Shown piece by piece: positions 23,595 through 34,074 of a stretch of 64,000 nucleotides of DNA. The notes beneath the pieces are model-generated. The model was not told the DNA's origin, made no database searches, and saw only the letters and a list, made by a program, of their open reading frames with translations. Both the position numbers and the translations under genes were made by a program. The DNA is from RPQJ01 sp963706535 (GTDB lineage Bacteria; Pseudomonadota; Gammaproteobacteria; Steroidobacterales; Steroidobacteraceae). Numbering within the stretch: position 1 is the stretch's first letter; each line of letters opens with the position of its first letter. The stretch is taken from assembly GCA_963706535.1 (NCBI GenBank), contig CAVPMU010000013.1, positions 17,847-81,846 of the forward strand. The letters are read 5' to 3'.

Positions 23595-24965
23595 ATGTCC
23601 CTGAGCGTCCTCGACATCTTCAAGATCGGCCTCGGTCCCTCGAGCTCGCACACGATGGGCCCGATGAATGCCGCGTCCACCTTCGTCGAGGACCTCGCGG
23701 CACGGGGCCTGGTCGAGCGCACGGCGAAGGTGGCGGCGCAGGTCTACGGGTCGCTCGCGCTCACGGGCAAGGGTCACTGCACGGACCGCGCGATCCTGCT
23801 CGGTCTCGAGGGCGCGCGGCCGGACACGGTGGATCCCGCGCGCATCGACCCTGCGCTCGAGCGGATCCGCGGCTGTGGCAGGCTGCTGCTCGGGGGGCGG
23901 CACGAGATCGAGTTCGACGAGCCGATGGACCTGCTGTTCCACCGTGACCAGACCCTGCCGCTGCATCCGAACGGGCTGCGACTGACGGCGCTGGATGCGT
24001 CGGGCGCGGCGCTGTACCGCGAGGAATTCTATTCGACGGGTGGCGGATTCATCGTCCGCGCGGCGGAATTCGGCAAGCCGCGGGAGGAGGGCCAGGCGGT
24101 CGCGGCACCGCATCCGTTCGCCTCCGCGCGCGAGCTGCTCGACGGATGTCGCGAGCACGGGCTCGAACTGCACGAGCTGGTGCTCCGCAACGAGCGCGCC
24201 TTCCGTCCCGATGCCGACACGCGTGCCGCGCTGCTCAGGATCTGGTCGGTGATGAACGATTGCATCGAGCGTGGGTTCCAGGGCACGGGACTGCTGCCCG
24301 GCGTGCTCAAGGTGCGCCGGCGGGCCGCGCGGCTGCATCGCGTGCTGGTGGAGTCCTCGGCACCGCGTCCGCTCGACGCCATGGACTGGGTGAATGCCTA
24401 CGCCCTGGCCGTGAACGAGGAGAATGCCGCGGGCGGCCGCGTCGTCACCGCGCCCACCAACGGTGCGGCGGGCATCGTGCCGGCGGTGATCGCGTACTAC
24501 CGACGCTTCGAGCCGGGTGCGGGCGACGAGGGCGTGGTGCGCTTCCTGCTGGTCGCCGGCGCCATCGGCATGCTCTACAAGCGCAATGCGTCGATCTCGG
24601 GTGCCGAGATGGGCTGCCAGGGCGAAGTGGGCGTGGCCTGCTCGATGGCGGCGGCGGGACTCGTCTCCGCGCTGAACGGTACCAACGAGCAGGTCGAGAA
24701 TGCCGCGGAGATCGGCATGGAACACAACCTCGGCCTCACCTGCGACCCGATCGCGGGCCTGGTGCAGATTCCCTGCATCGAGCGCAACGCGATGGGCGCC
24801 GTGAAGGCCATCAATGCCGCGCGCCTCTCCATGCGGGGCGACGGCACGCACAAGGTGTCGCTCGACCAGGTGATCACGACCATGCGGCAGACCGGCCGCG
24901 ACATGTCGGTGATCTACAAGGAGACGAGCCAGGGCGGGCTGGCGGTGAACGTGCCGGAATGCTGA
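23595..24965 (+). CDS. sdaA: L-serine ammonia-lyase (iron-sulfur)
   Basis: 456 residues, single-chain type. SVLDIFKIGLGPSSSHTMGP opens the beta domain. In the alpha domain, TAPTNGAAGIVPAVI is near 290. The cysteines of EMGCQGEVG, LTCDPIAG and QIPCIERNA would hold the oxygen-labile [4Fe-4S] cluster. It converts L-serine to pyruvate and ammonia in the cytoplasm. The length matches E. coli SdaA (454). The upstream 160 bases hold no gene. Confidence 0.96.
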   Translation: MSLSVLDIFKIGLGPSSSHTMGPMNAASTFVEDLAARGLVERTAKVAAQVYGSLALTGKGHCTDRAILLGLEGARPDTVDPARIDPALERIRGCGRLLLGGRHEIEFDEPMDLLFHRDQTLPLHPNGLRLTALDASGAALYREEFYSTGGGFIVRAAEFGKPREEGQAVAAPHPFASARELLDGCREHGLELHELVLRNERAFRPDADTRAALLRIWSVMNDCIERGFQGTGLLPGVLKVRRRAARLHRVLVESSAPRPLDAMDWVNAYALAVNEENAAGGRVVTAPTNGAAGIVPAVIAYYRRFEPGAGDEGVVRFLLVAGAIGMLYKRNASISGAEMGCQGEVGVACSMAAAGLVSALNGTNEQVENAAEIGMEHNLGLTCDPIAGLVQIPCIERNAMGAVKAINAARLSMRGDGTHKVSLDQVITTMRQTGRDMSVIYKETSQGGLAVNVPEC

Positions 24966-24969
24966 AGAG

Positions 24970-25120
24970 AGGGGATAGGGGATAGGGGATAGGGGATAGG
25001 GGACAGGGGACAGGGGATAGGGGATGGTGGGGAATCGGAAGCGCCGCCACCGGCGGCTTCTTACTATCCCCTATCCCCTATCCCCTATCCCCTATCATCC
25101 CCTATCCCCTATCCGCTCTC
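24970..25120. repeat. heptamer palindrome, copy C (GGGGATA type), between sdaA and the SDR gene
   Basis: Left arm 24971-25027 is a run of GGGGATA units with two GGGGACA variants. Right arm 25062-25118 is a run of TATCCCC units with one slipped unit (ATCATCCCC). The spacer holds GCCGCCACCGGCGGC, a small palindrome. At about 150 bases it is the longest copy. The right arm is open in the frame of the following SDR gene. Confidence 0.9.
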
Positions 25121-25140
25121 TTCCCCTACGGAGAGCCAGG

Positions 25141-25845
25141 ATGTCTACGAAGAACCAGATCGTCGTCGTAACGGGCGCCTTCGGGGCCCTCGGCCGGGCC
25201 GTGGCGCGGGCATTCGCCACGCGCGGCGCGCAACTGGCGCTGCTCGACGTGGCCGCGCAGCCGCCCGCGAGCCTGCGCGAGGAGTTCGGTGCCGAGCCGT
25301 TGTTGTTCGGTGGCGTGGACCTGAGCGACATGGAAGCAACGCGGCGCGTCATGTCGGTGGTGACGATGCACTTCGGCGGCATCGACGCCCTCGTGAACGT
25401 GGCGGGCGGATTCCGCTGGCAGACCCTGGAAGGCGGATCCGTCGATGCCTGGGACGACCTCTACACGATGAACCTGCGCACGGCGGTCGTGTGCTGCAAG
25501 GCCGTGCTGCCGGCGATGCTCGGGCGCGGCGCCGGGCGCATCATCAACATCGGTGCGGGTGCGGCGGCGAAGGCGGGCGCCGGCATGGGCGCTTACACCG
25601 CCTCGAAGGCCGGCGTACAGCGCCTCACCGAGAGCCTGAGCGAGGAAACCAAGGACCGCGGCATCACCGTCAACGCGATCCTGCCCGGCACCATCGACAC
25701 CCCGCGCAATCGCGCCGACATGCCCGATGCGGATTTCACGCGCTGGGTGGCACCTGCGGCCATCGCAGAGGTGATCGTGTTCCTCGCATCGGATGCGGCT
25801 GCCGCAATCACGGGTGCGGCCATCCCGGTGTTCGGGCGCGGCTGA
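25141..25845 (+). CDS. short-chain dehydrogenase/reductase
   Basis: 234 residues with the Rossmann entry VVVTGAFGALGRAVA, then VNVAGG and the active-site YTASKAG near residue 157. The catalytic serine, expected 13 residues before the tyrosine, is replaced: the segment reads NIGAGAAAKAGAGMGAYTAS, with alanine there. That substitution occurs in a recognised subset of SDR proteins. The substrate is unknown. The start at 25141 follows GGAGAGCC. An in-frame upstream extension would translate palindrome copy C and is rejected. Confidence 0.87.
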   Translation: MSTKNQIVVVTGAFGALGRAVARAFATRGAQLALLDVAAQPPASLREEFGAEPLLFGGVDLSDMEATRRVMSVVTMHFGGIDALVNVAGGFRWQTLEGGSVDAWDDLYTMNLRTAVVCCKAVLPAMLGRGAGRIINIGAGAAAKAGAGMGAYTASKAGVQRLTESLSEETKDRGITVNAILPGTIDTPRNRADMPDADFTRWVAPAAIAEVIVFLASDAAAAITGAAIPVFGRG

Positions 25846-25869
25846 CGCAGGCCTGGTCGTGGCCCGCGC

Positions 25870-26367
25870 CTAGCCTGCGTTCTTCGGATAGTCGAACTCG
25901 GCGTCCTGGCCGCTCTCCCAGTCGAGCGCGCTCCAGTCGTCGATGTCGAAGGTGGCCGTGAACACGCCGCTGGTCGGCAGGTTGTCGATGTGCTCGCCGG
26001 CCGAGAGCCGGTTGGCGAAATCGGTGATGCCGGGGTTGTGGCCGAAGACCATCAGGTGCTTCGCCGACCCGCCCAGTTCCCGGATCACCGCGATCATGTC
26101 GTTGGGCGAGGCCAGGTAGAGCCGCTCGTCCTGTCGCACCTGGGCCGCCGGCACCTTCAATTCCCGGGCCATGATGGCCGCAGTCGAGAGCGCACGCACG
26201 GCCGGACTCGAGAGCACGAGATCGGGCTTCAGCTTGCGGGCCCGCAGGCGTCGCGCCATCTCGGGCGCGTCGCGCTGGCCACGCTTGTTGAGTGGGCGAT
26301 CCCAGTCCTGCTGGCCGGGCAGGGACCAGTCCGACTTCGAGTGCCGGACGAGCGTGAGCTGCTTCAC
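25870..26367 (-). CDS. sixA: SixA-type phosphohistidine phosphatase
   Basis: 165 residues. LTLVRHSKSDWS carries the RHS motif with the catalytic histidine, and LMVFGHNPGITDF carries the second histidine. The short length and lack of extra lid match SixA, which dephosphorylates phosphohistidine proteins such as ArcB or PTSNtr components. It overlaps the Rieske ferredoxin stop by 4 bases (ATGA), so it is probably the last gene of the suf operon. Confidence 0.88.
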   Translation of the reverse strand: MKQLTLVRHSKSDWSLPGQQDWDRPLNKRGQRDAPEMARRLRARKLKPDLVLSSPAVRALSTAAIMARELKVPAAQVRQDERLYLASPNDMIAVIRELGGSAKHLMVFGHNPGITDFANRLSAGEHIDNLPTSGVFTATFDIDDWSALDWESGQDAEFDYPKNAG

Positions 26368-26672
26368 TCGCCCTGCACCTCGACGATGCCGTCGACCACG
26401 CGCGTCGGATAACTGCGTACCGGTTCGTACGCCGGGGGCGTCAGCGCAGCGCCGGTTCGCAGGCAGAAGCGCGCGCCGTGGCGCGGGCAGATCACCTGGT
26501 GATCCTCCAGCGCGCCCCCCGTGAGGCCGCCGCCGTCGTGGGTACAGACGTCGTCGATGGCGAAGAACTCGCCCTCGATGTTGAAGACGGCGACGAAGTT
26601 GCCGTCCACCTCGACCGCGGCGTAATCACCTGGCGGAATGCCGGCCGCCGGCCCGACCGCGACCCAGCTCAC
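26364..26672 (-). CDS. Rieske [2Fe-2S] ferredoxin of the suf operon
   Basis: 102 residues from a GTG start at 26672 that overlaps the natural sufT stop (ATGTGA). The cluster ligands are present in CTHDGG and CPRHGARF, the standard Rieske pair. Small Rieske ferredoxins of this type act as electron carriers and are often found beside sufT. A one-base insertion in sufT fuses this gene to it in frame, but the independent start and family length argue that it is a separate protein. Confidence 0.82.
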   Translation of the reverse strand: MSWVAVGPAAGIPPGDYAAVEVDGNFVAVFNIEGEFFAIDDVCTHDGGGLTGGALEDHQVICPRHGARFCLRTGAALTPPAYEPVRSYPTRVVDGIVEVQGE

Positions 26673-27218
26673 ATCATCCCCGTCTGCAGCTGCGCGGCCT
26701 CGGACATCATCGACTGGTTCCACGGCGGGTCGAACACCAGCTCGAACGTCCGCGCGCTTCACGGTCGGGATGATCTCGACCTTGTCGCGCACGTCCTCCA
26801 CCAGCACCTCGCCCATGCCGCAACCGGGCGCGGTCAGCGTCATGGTGATGTCGATCACGCGGCCGTCCGGCTCGGAGCGCACGGCGCAGGAATAGACGAG
26901 GCCGAGGTCCACGATGTTGATCGGGATCTCCGGGTCGTAGCAGGTCTTCATCTGCTGCCAGGCGAGCTCGCGCACGTCCTCGTCGCTCGCGTTCGGCGGC
27001 AGGTGGGGCACGTCGGCCATCTCCTTGCCGATCGCATCGGCGTCCTTGCCGGCGATGCGGAACAGGTTGCCCTCCACGTACACCGTGAAGCTCCCGCCGA
27101 GCGCCTGCGTGATGAACCCCTGCTGGCCCTGGCGCAGCTTCACGTTCAGGCCCGCGGGGACCATGATCGCGTCCACGTCGCGGGCGAAGGTGACCGGTTC
27201 GTTGTCAGCTCGATACAC
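26669..27218 (-). pseudogene. sufT: putative Fe-S assembly factor SufT (MIP18/DUF59), frameshifted at C-terminus
   Basis: From 27218 the protein reads a normal SufT through WQQMKTCYDPEIPINIVDLG (the DUF59 core with the conserved Cys) and LTAPGCGMGEVL. After VKRAD at about 26746 the frame is lost: the text has GACGTTCGAG where GACGTCGAG would give DVELVFDPPWNQSMMSEAA and the family end, LQTGMM, stopping at 26669. One extra T explains it. Unshifted, the frame runs into the Rieske gene, giving a 284-residue fusion. SufT helps iron-sulfur protein maturation. Whether the insertion is real cannot be told here. Confidence 0.82.
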
Positions 27219-27239
27219 GTCCTTACTCCGGCGAGTCTG

Positions 27240-27686
27240 TCATTCGGTCGAGACGGGCGCGGCCTCGCGATGCAGCGCCGCGTCCAGCGTGTGCCAGCAC
27301 AGGCTGGCGCACTTCACGCGCGCCGGGAACTCGCGCACGCCGGAGAGCGCGCCGAGCTTGCCGAGACTCGCGACGTCCACCGTCGAATCGTCGTGGGTGA
27401 GCAACTCGTGCATGGCAGAGAACAGGCGCTCGGCTTCCGCCACCGTCCTGCCCTTGACGCTCTCGGTGAGCAGCGACGCGGAGGCCACCGAGATGGCACA
27501 GCCGCTGCCCTGGAAGGCGACGTCGCGGATGGTCTCGCCGTCGAGCTTCACGTACAGCGTCAGGCGGTCTCCGCAGAGGGGATTGAACCCCTCGGCATGG
27601 GCGTCCGCGTCCGGCATCGGCCTGAAATTGCGCGGGTTGCGATTGTGATCGACGATCACGTCGCGGTAGAGGTCCTTCAGGTCCAT
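27240..27686 (-). CDS. sufU: SUF scaffold/sulfur-transfer protein SufU
   Basis: 148 residues. The three ligand cysteines are in FNPLCGDRL, GSGCAISVAS and RVKCASLCW, with the long insertion between the second and third typical of SufU rather than IscU. It accepts sulfur from SufS for cluster building on SufBCD. The start overlaps the sufS stop by 4 bases (ATGA). The gap to sufT is 21 bases. Confidence 0.93.
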   Translation of the reverse strand: MDLKDLYRDVIVDHNRNPRNFRPMPDADAHAEGFNPLCGDRLTLYVKLDGETIRDVAFQGSGCAISVASASLLTESVKGRTVAEAERLFSAMHELLTHDDSTVDVASLGKLGALSGVREFPARVKCASLCWHTLDAALHREAAPVSTE

Positions 27687-28954
27687 CAGCCGAGCATCTC
27701 CCGGGCGACCTGCAGCGCGTCGACGAGCCGGTCGACCTCGCCGCGGGTGTTGTAGAAGGCAAACGACGCGCGGGCCGTCGCCGGCACGCCGTAGAACTCC
27801 ATCACCGGCATCGCGCAGTGGTGACCCGTGCGGATCGCCACGCCCTCGCTGTCGAGGATGGTGCCGAGGTCGTGCGGGTGGACGCGTCCCAGCGTGAAGG
27901 ACACGACCGCCGCCTTGTCGGGCGCCGTGCCGACGATTGCGAGGCCCGGGACGGCGGCGAGCCTCTGCGTCGCGTACTCGAGCAACTCGTGCTCGGCCGC
28001 GGCGATGCGCTCGAGCCCCAGGCCCTCGAGATACTCCGCCGCCGCCGCGAGCCCGATGGCCCCCGCGATGTGCGGGGTGCCGGCCTCGAACTTGTACGGC
28101 AGCCCGTTGTAGACCGTGCGCTCGAAGCTCACGGCCAGGATCATGTCGCCGCCGCCCTGCCAGGGCGGCATGGCCTCGAGCAGGGACTCGCGGCCATACA
28201 ACACGCCGATCCCCGTGGGCCCGCACATCTTGTGGCCGGAGAAGCAGTAGAAGTCGCAGTCGAGCGCCTGCACGTCCACGGCGAGGTGCGGCGCGGCCTG
28301 CGCACCGTCGAGCAGAACGGGGATGCCGCGCATGCGGGCCTCCGCGATGTAGCGATCTACCGGCACGATGGTGCCGAGGGCGTTCGACACGTGCGCGAGC
28401 GCGAGCAGTCGGGTGCGGTCCGACAGCAACGCGAGGAACGCGTCGAAGTCGACTTCCCCGGACGGCGTAATCGGGATCACCCTGAGGCGCGCGCCGGTCT
28501 GCTCGCAGACCATCTGCCACGGCACGATGTTGGCGTGGTGCTCGAGCCACGAGATCACGATCTCGTCGCCGGGCCGCAGTCGCGGGCGGGCGTGGCTCTG
28601 GGCGACGAGGTTGATGGCCTCGGTGGTGCCCCGGACGAAGACGACCTCCCGCGTCGAGCGCGCATTCACGAAGCGACGCACGGTCTCGCGCGCGCCCTCG
28701 AAGAGGTCGGTCGCCTCCTGGCTGAGCGTGTGCACGCCGCGATGCACGTTCGCGTGATGCGACTCGTAATAGGCGGAGATGGCATCGATGACCGACTGCG
28801 GCCGCTGGCTCGAGGCGGCGTTGTCGAGGTAGCAGAGCGGCTTGCCGTGCACCTCGCGTGCCAGCACCGGGAAATCACGCCGGATGGCATCGATGTCCAG
28901 CGGTCGCGAGACGCACGCCGGCGGCGAGCCGGACTGGGCGGCAACGGCGCTCAT
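27686..28954 (-). CDS. sufS: cysteine desulfurase SufS
   Basis: 422 residues. YLDNAASSQRPQSVIDAI begins the fold. CFSGHKMCGPTGIGVLYG contains the PLP-binding lysine near 240, and RTGHHCAMPVM contains the catalytic cysteine near 378, as in class II desulfurases. It releases sulfur from cysteine for iron-sulfur clusters. The start overlaps the end of sufD by 4 bases. Confidence 0.96.
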   Translation of the reverse strand: MSAVAAQSGSPPACVSRPLDIDAIRRDFPVLAREVHGKPLCYLDNAASSQRPQSVIDAISAYYESHHANVHRGVHTLSQEATDLFEGARETVRRFVNARSTREVVFVRGTTEAINLVAQSHARPRLRPGDEIVISWLEHHANIVPWQMVCEQTGARLRVIPITPSGEVDFDAFLALLSDRTRLLALAHVSNALGTIVPVDRYIAEARMRGIPVLLDGAQAAPHLAVDVQALDCDFYCFSGHKMCGPTGIGVLYGRESLLEAMPPWQGGGDMILAVSFERTVYNGLPYKFEAGTPHIAGAIGLAAAAEYLEGLGLERIAAAEHELLEYATQRLAAVPGLAIVGTAPDKAAVVSFTLGRVHPHDLGTILDSEGVAIRTGHHCAMPVMEFYGVPATARASFAFYNTRGEVDRLVDALQVAREMLG

Positions 28955-30245
28955 GCTGGGATCTCCAGCAGGCGCGAGAGGCGCTCGTCGAACGCCGCGT
29001 GGACGGCGGTGGCGAAGGGCGGCAGGTCCATGCGCGACAGCACCGCCCCGGCGAAGGCGCGAGTGAGCGCGCTGCGCGCCTGCTGCTCGTCGAGGCCGCG
29101 CGAACGCAGGTAGAAGAGGGCGGCCGGGTCGAGCTGGCCGGTGGTGGCCCCGTGGCTGCACTGCACGTCGTCCGCATAGATCTCGAGTTCCGGCTTGGTG
29201 TCGATCTCGGCGCCCGCGCTCAGCAGCAGGTTGCGGCTCGACTGGCGGGCCTCGGACTTCTGCGCGCCCTCGTGCACGACCGCCTTGCCGTTGAAGACCG
29301 CGCGGCCGCGTCCGGCGGCGATGCCGCGATAATCGAGCAGGCTCCGCGTGTCGGGTGCGACGTGGTCCACGCGCGCATGCGTGTCGAGGTGACGATTGCC
29401 GTCGGCGAGGAAGAGACCCGTGAGCTCGGCGGCAGCCCCGGGCGCGACGAGGCGGGCATTGAGGTCGAGCCGCCCGAGCGAGCCGCCCAATTGAGCATCG
29501 TGCATGACGAAGCGGCCGCGCTGGCCCACGGTCGCGTCGATCCGCTCGATCAGGAAGGCCTTTGCGCCGGGCGCCTGCAGGCGGTAGAGGTGCAGCACTG
29601 CATCCGCGGCCACCTCGACGTTGACGTACGAGTTCGCGAATCGCTCGGCCGCGTCGTCGCCCGAGTGATGCAGGACGACGCGCGCCTCGCTGCCGCTGGC
29701 GGACCGGATCACCACACGAGGATGACTCATGGTGCCCGTGCCGGTGGCCGTCACGGCCAGGTGCAGCGCCGCCTCGGGCCGGGCCCCGGCCGCGACGTTG
29801 ATGACGACGACATCCGGGCACAGCGCGGCGTTCAATGCGACGAAGCGCTCGGTGCCGCCCCCGGATGGAACGCGCAACAGCGGCGCGAGCGGTGCGCCAT
29901 CCGCCTCGACCTGCTCGAGCGTGCGTACGCGCATTCCGTGGGGCAGGGCATCGAGCGTCGAGGACGCCACCTGCAGCGCGCCGTTATCGAGCATCACGAC
30001 GTGGGTCGCCGGGGTCGCGGGCAGGTGAGCCGCAACGCCCGCGGGACCCGGCAAGGCAAAGCTGCGGGTCTCGAGACGGCGCAGGCTGGTGTATTTCCAG
30101 GCTTCCTCGCGCGCTGCGGGAAATCCCAGTTCGACGAAACGTCCGAACGCCGCGGCGCGGATGGGCTCGGTGACGCCCGGGCGCGGACGTGAAGTCTCGT
30201 ACGCCGCGCGATACTGGGCCAGCGGCTCGGAGCGGGCGGCGGCGT

Positions 30246-30249
<4 letters not shown>
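28951..30249 (-). CDS. sufD: SUF scaffold subunit SufD
   Basis: 432 residues. The C-terminal beta-helix carries ADDVQCSHGATTGQLDPAAL, with the conserved histidine of SufD, and YLRSRGLDEQQARSALTRAF. The N-terminal half is less conserved (WKYTSLRRLETR). SufD forms the SufBC2D complex. It overlaps sufC by 4 bases. Confidence 0.94.
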
Positions 30250-31001
<752 letters not shown>

Positions 31002-31025
31002 GGGCTTGCGTCTCTCGATCTCGGT

Positions 31026-32471
<1,446 letters not shown>

Positions 32472-32474
32472 GGC

Positions 32475-32939
32475 TCAGGCCCTCGCCGCAGGCCCGCGGA
32501 ATGCCGCGGACAGCCCCGGCCGCCAGACGGCAACCGCTTCCTGTCCCGACAACTGCGCGAGGCTGATGCCGTCGAGCGACGAGCGGATCGCCGCGTTGAT
32601 GCGCTGCCACGACCCGCCGGTGCTGCACACCGTCTCGAAGTCGCAGGCGCTGTGGTCGCCGCTGCACTCGGTGATCGCGACCGGGCCCTCGATCGCGTCG
32701 ATGATGGAGGCCGCGCTGATGGTCGAAGCCGGACGTGCGAGCTGGTACCCACCGTGGGCACCACGGGCGGAGGTCACGAGCCCCGCACGGTGGAAGCTCT
32801 TGAGGAGCTTGCTTACCGTAGGCAGGGCGAGCCGGGTTCGCTCGGCGACCTCGCTCGCCGTCTGCCGCTGCTCCGGCAGGGCCGCGAGGCAGGCGAGTAC
32901 CACCGTGCCGTAGTCCGTGAGCTTGCTGATACGCAACAT
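32475..32939 (-). CDS. Rrf2-family SUF regulator
   Basis: 154 residues. The winged helix opens MLRISKLTDYGTVVLACLAA, with LALPTVSKLLKSFHRAGLV and GAHGGYQLARP. The cluster-binding cysteines are in ECSGDHSACDFETVCSTG, three cysteines as in IscR and SufR-type sensors. It probably represses the suf operon when its iron-sulfur cluster is present. The start at 32939 was chosen at the conserved MLRIS. It is encoded first in the operon. Confidence 0.92.
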   Translation of the reverse strand: MLRISKLTDYGTVVLACLAALPEQRQTASEVAERTRLALPTVSKLLKSFHRAGLVTSARGAHGGYQLARPASTISAASIIDAIEGPVAITECSGDHSACDFETVCSTGGSWQRINAAIRSSLDGISLAQLSGQEAVAVWRPGLSAAFRGPAARA

Positions 32940-32959
32940 CTGCTGAGACTCCTCAATTA

Positions 32960-32974
32960 GGACGATTTTAGTCC
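32960..32974 (-). promoter_or_regulatory. putative Rrf2/IscR-type operator of the suf operon
   Basis: On the minus strand the 15-mer GGACTAAAATCGTCC is a palindrome with one mismatch. It resembles IscR type 1 and Rrf2 sites (GACT-AAAAT-AGTC core). It lies 20 bases upstream of the regulator start, where autoregulation is expected. Binding is inference. Confidence 0.6.
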
Positions 32975-33100
32975 CATTGGTGGGCGGGTGCAAAATCTGG
33001 GCCGGGGAATCGGGTGCCGTCCGTTGAACCTGTTAGAATTTCTACAGTCGAATCCTGACGTTGCCGGCCGGGACGGGGCGCGCAGGACGGAGGATCGGTC

Positions 33101-33196
33101 ATGAATCGCAGCGATCGCGGGTCGGCGGACCGGGCGCAGGGCTTGTCCTGCACACCCGGATTGCGCAGTGGCCGCGCGCGGTCCCAGGCGGGCTGA
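33101..33196 (+). other. short 31-codon open frame upstream of mlaF
   Basis: The ATG at 33101 follows GGAGGATCGGTC, a much better ribosome site than any for mlaF itself. It encodes 31 residues, arginine- and serine-rich, and ends 20 bases before the proposed mlaF start. No family is recognised. It could be a translated leader or an artefact. Confidence 0.3.
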
Positions 33197-33216
33197 AGCG
33201 TCCGCGAGTCGTCAAC

Positions 33217-34074
33217 TTGAATACCCAGACACCCATCGCCCCCCGCAGCGATGCCGCTGCGGGCGGTGACAACATAGCCGCCTTGCGCGGCGTCCACTAC
33301 TCGGTCGACACCAAGCACGTGTTCCGGGGCCTCGACATTGCCATCCGCCGGGGCCAGGTCACGGCCATCATGGGTCCGAGCGGCACCGGCAAGACGACGC
33401 TCCTCAGGCTCATCACGGGCCAGATCTGCCCCGACGCGGGCGAGGTCATCGTGGACGGCAACAACGTCCCGCTGCTCAGGCGGCGCGAACTCTATGCCCT
33501 CCGGCGGCGCATGGGGATGCTGTTCCAGAACGGCGCGCTGCTCACCGACCTCGACGTCTTCGAGAACGTCGCCTTCCCGCTGCGCGAACACGCTCGGCTG
33601 CCCGAGCGTCTGGTGCGCAACATCGTGCTCACCAAGCTGCACGCCGTCGGGCTGCGCGGCGCGGCGGGCATGAGGCCGCAGCAGTTGTCGGGCGGCATGG
33701 GGCGGCGCGTGGCGCTGGCCCGGGCCATCGTCATGGACCCGGACATCCTGATCTACGACGAGCCGTTCGCCGGCCTCGACCCGATCTCGATGGGCGTGGT
33801 GATGCGGCTGATCCGCTCGCTGAACGACGCGCTCGGCATCAGCAGCATCGTCGTCACGCACGACGTACGCGAGATCTCGCAGATCGCGGACGAGAGCTAC
33901 ATCCTCTCCGACGGACGGGTCGTGGCGAGCGGCACGCCGGCCGAGCTTCGCGAGCATCCCTCGCCGATCATCCACCAGTTCATGGAAGGCCTGGCCGACG
34001 GCCCGGTGGCGTTCCACTACCCCGCGCCCGAGTACCACGAGCAGTTGCTCGGTGCGGGGGAGGACCTGCAATGA
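33217..34074 (+). CDS. mlaF: phospholipid-transport ATPase MlaF
   Basis: About 285 residues. Walker A is GPSGTGKTT, the signature LSGGMGRRVALARA and Walker B LIYDEPFAGLDP. The order matches the MlaF family, which energises lipid movement between the membranes. The start is uncertain: no ATG lies near the conserved start, and TTG 33217 is the best fit to family length. It overlaps mlaE by 4 bases (ATGA), and the genes mlaF-E-D-C-B form one operon. Confidence 0.9.
   Translation: MNTQTPIAPRSDAAAGGDNIAALRGVHYSVDTKHVFRGLDIAIRRGQVTAIMGPSGTGKTTLLRLITGQICPDAGEVIVDGNNVPLLRRRELYALRRRMGMLFQNGALLTDLDVFENVAFPLREHARLPERLVRNIVLTKLHAVGLRGAAGMRPQQLSGGMGRRVALARAIVMDPDILIYDEPFAGLDPISMGVVMRLIRSLNDALGISSIVVTHDVREISQIADESYILSDGRVVASGTPAELREHPSPIIHQFMEGLADGPVAFHYPAPEYHEQLLGAGEDLQ

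Noticed and set aside
24970..25120. Heptamer runs as a CRISPR array
   Set aside because: Units are 7 bases with no spacers, arms are inverted rather than direct, and no cas gene is near.
25024..25140. A longer SDR protein beginning inside palindrome copy C
   Set aside because: The extra residues come from the heptamer arm; a good ribosome site and family start lie at 25141.
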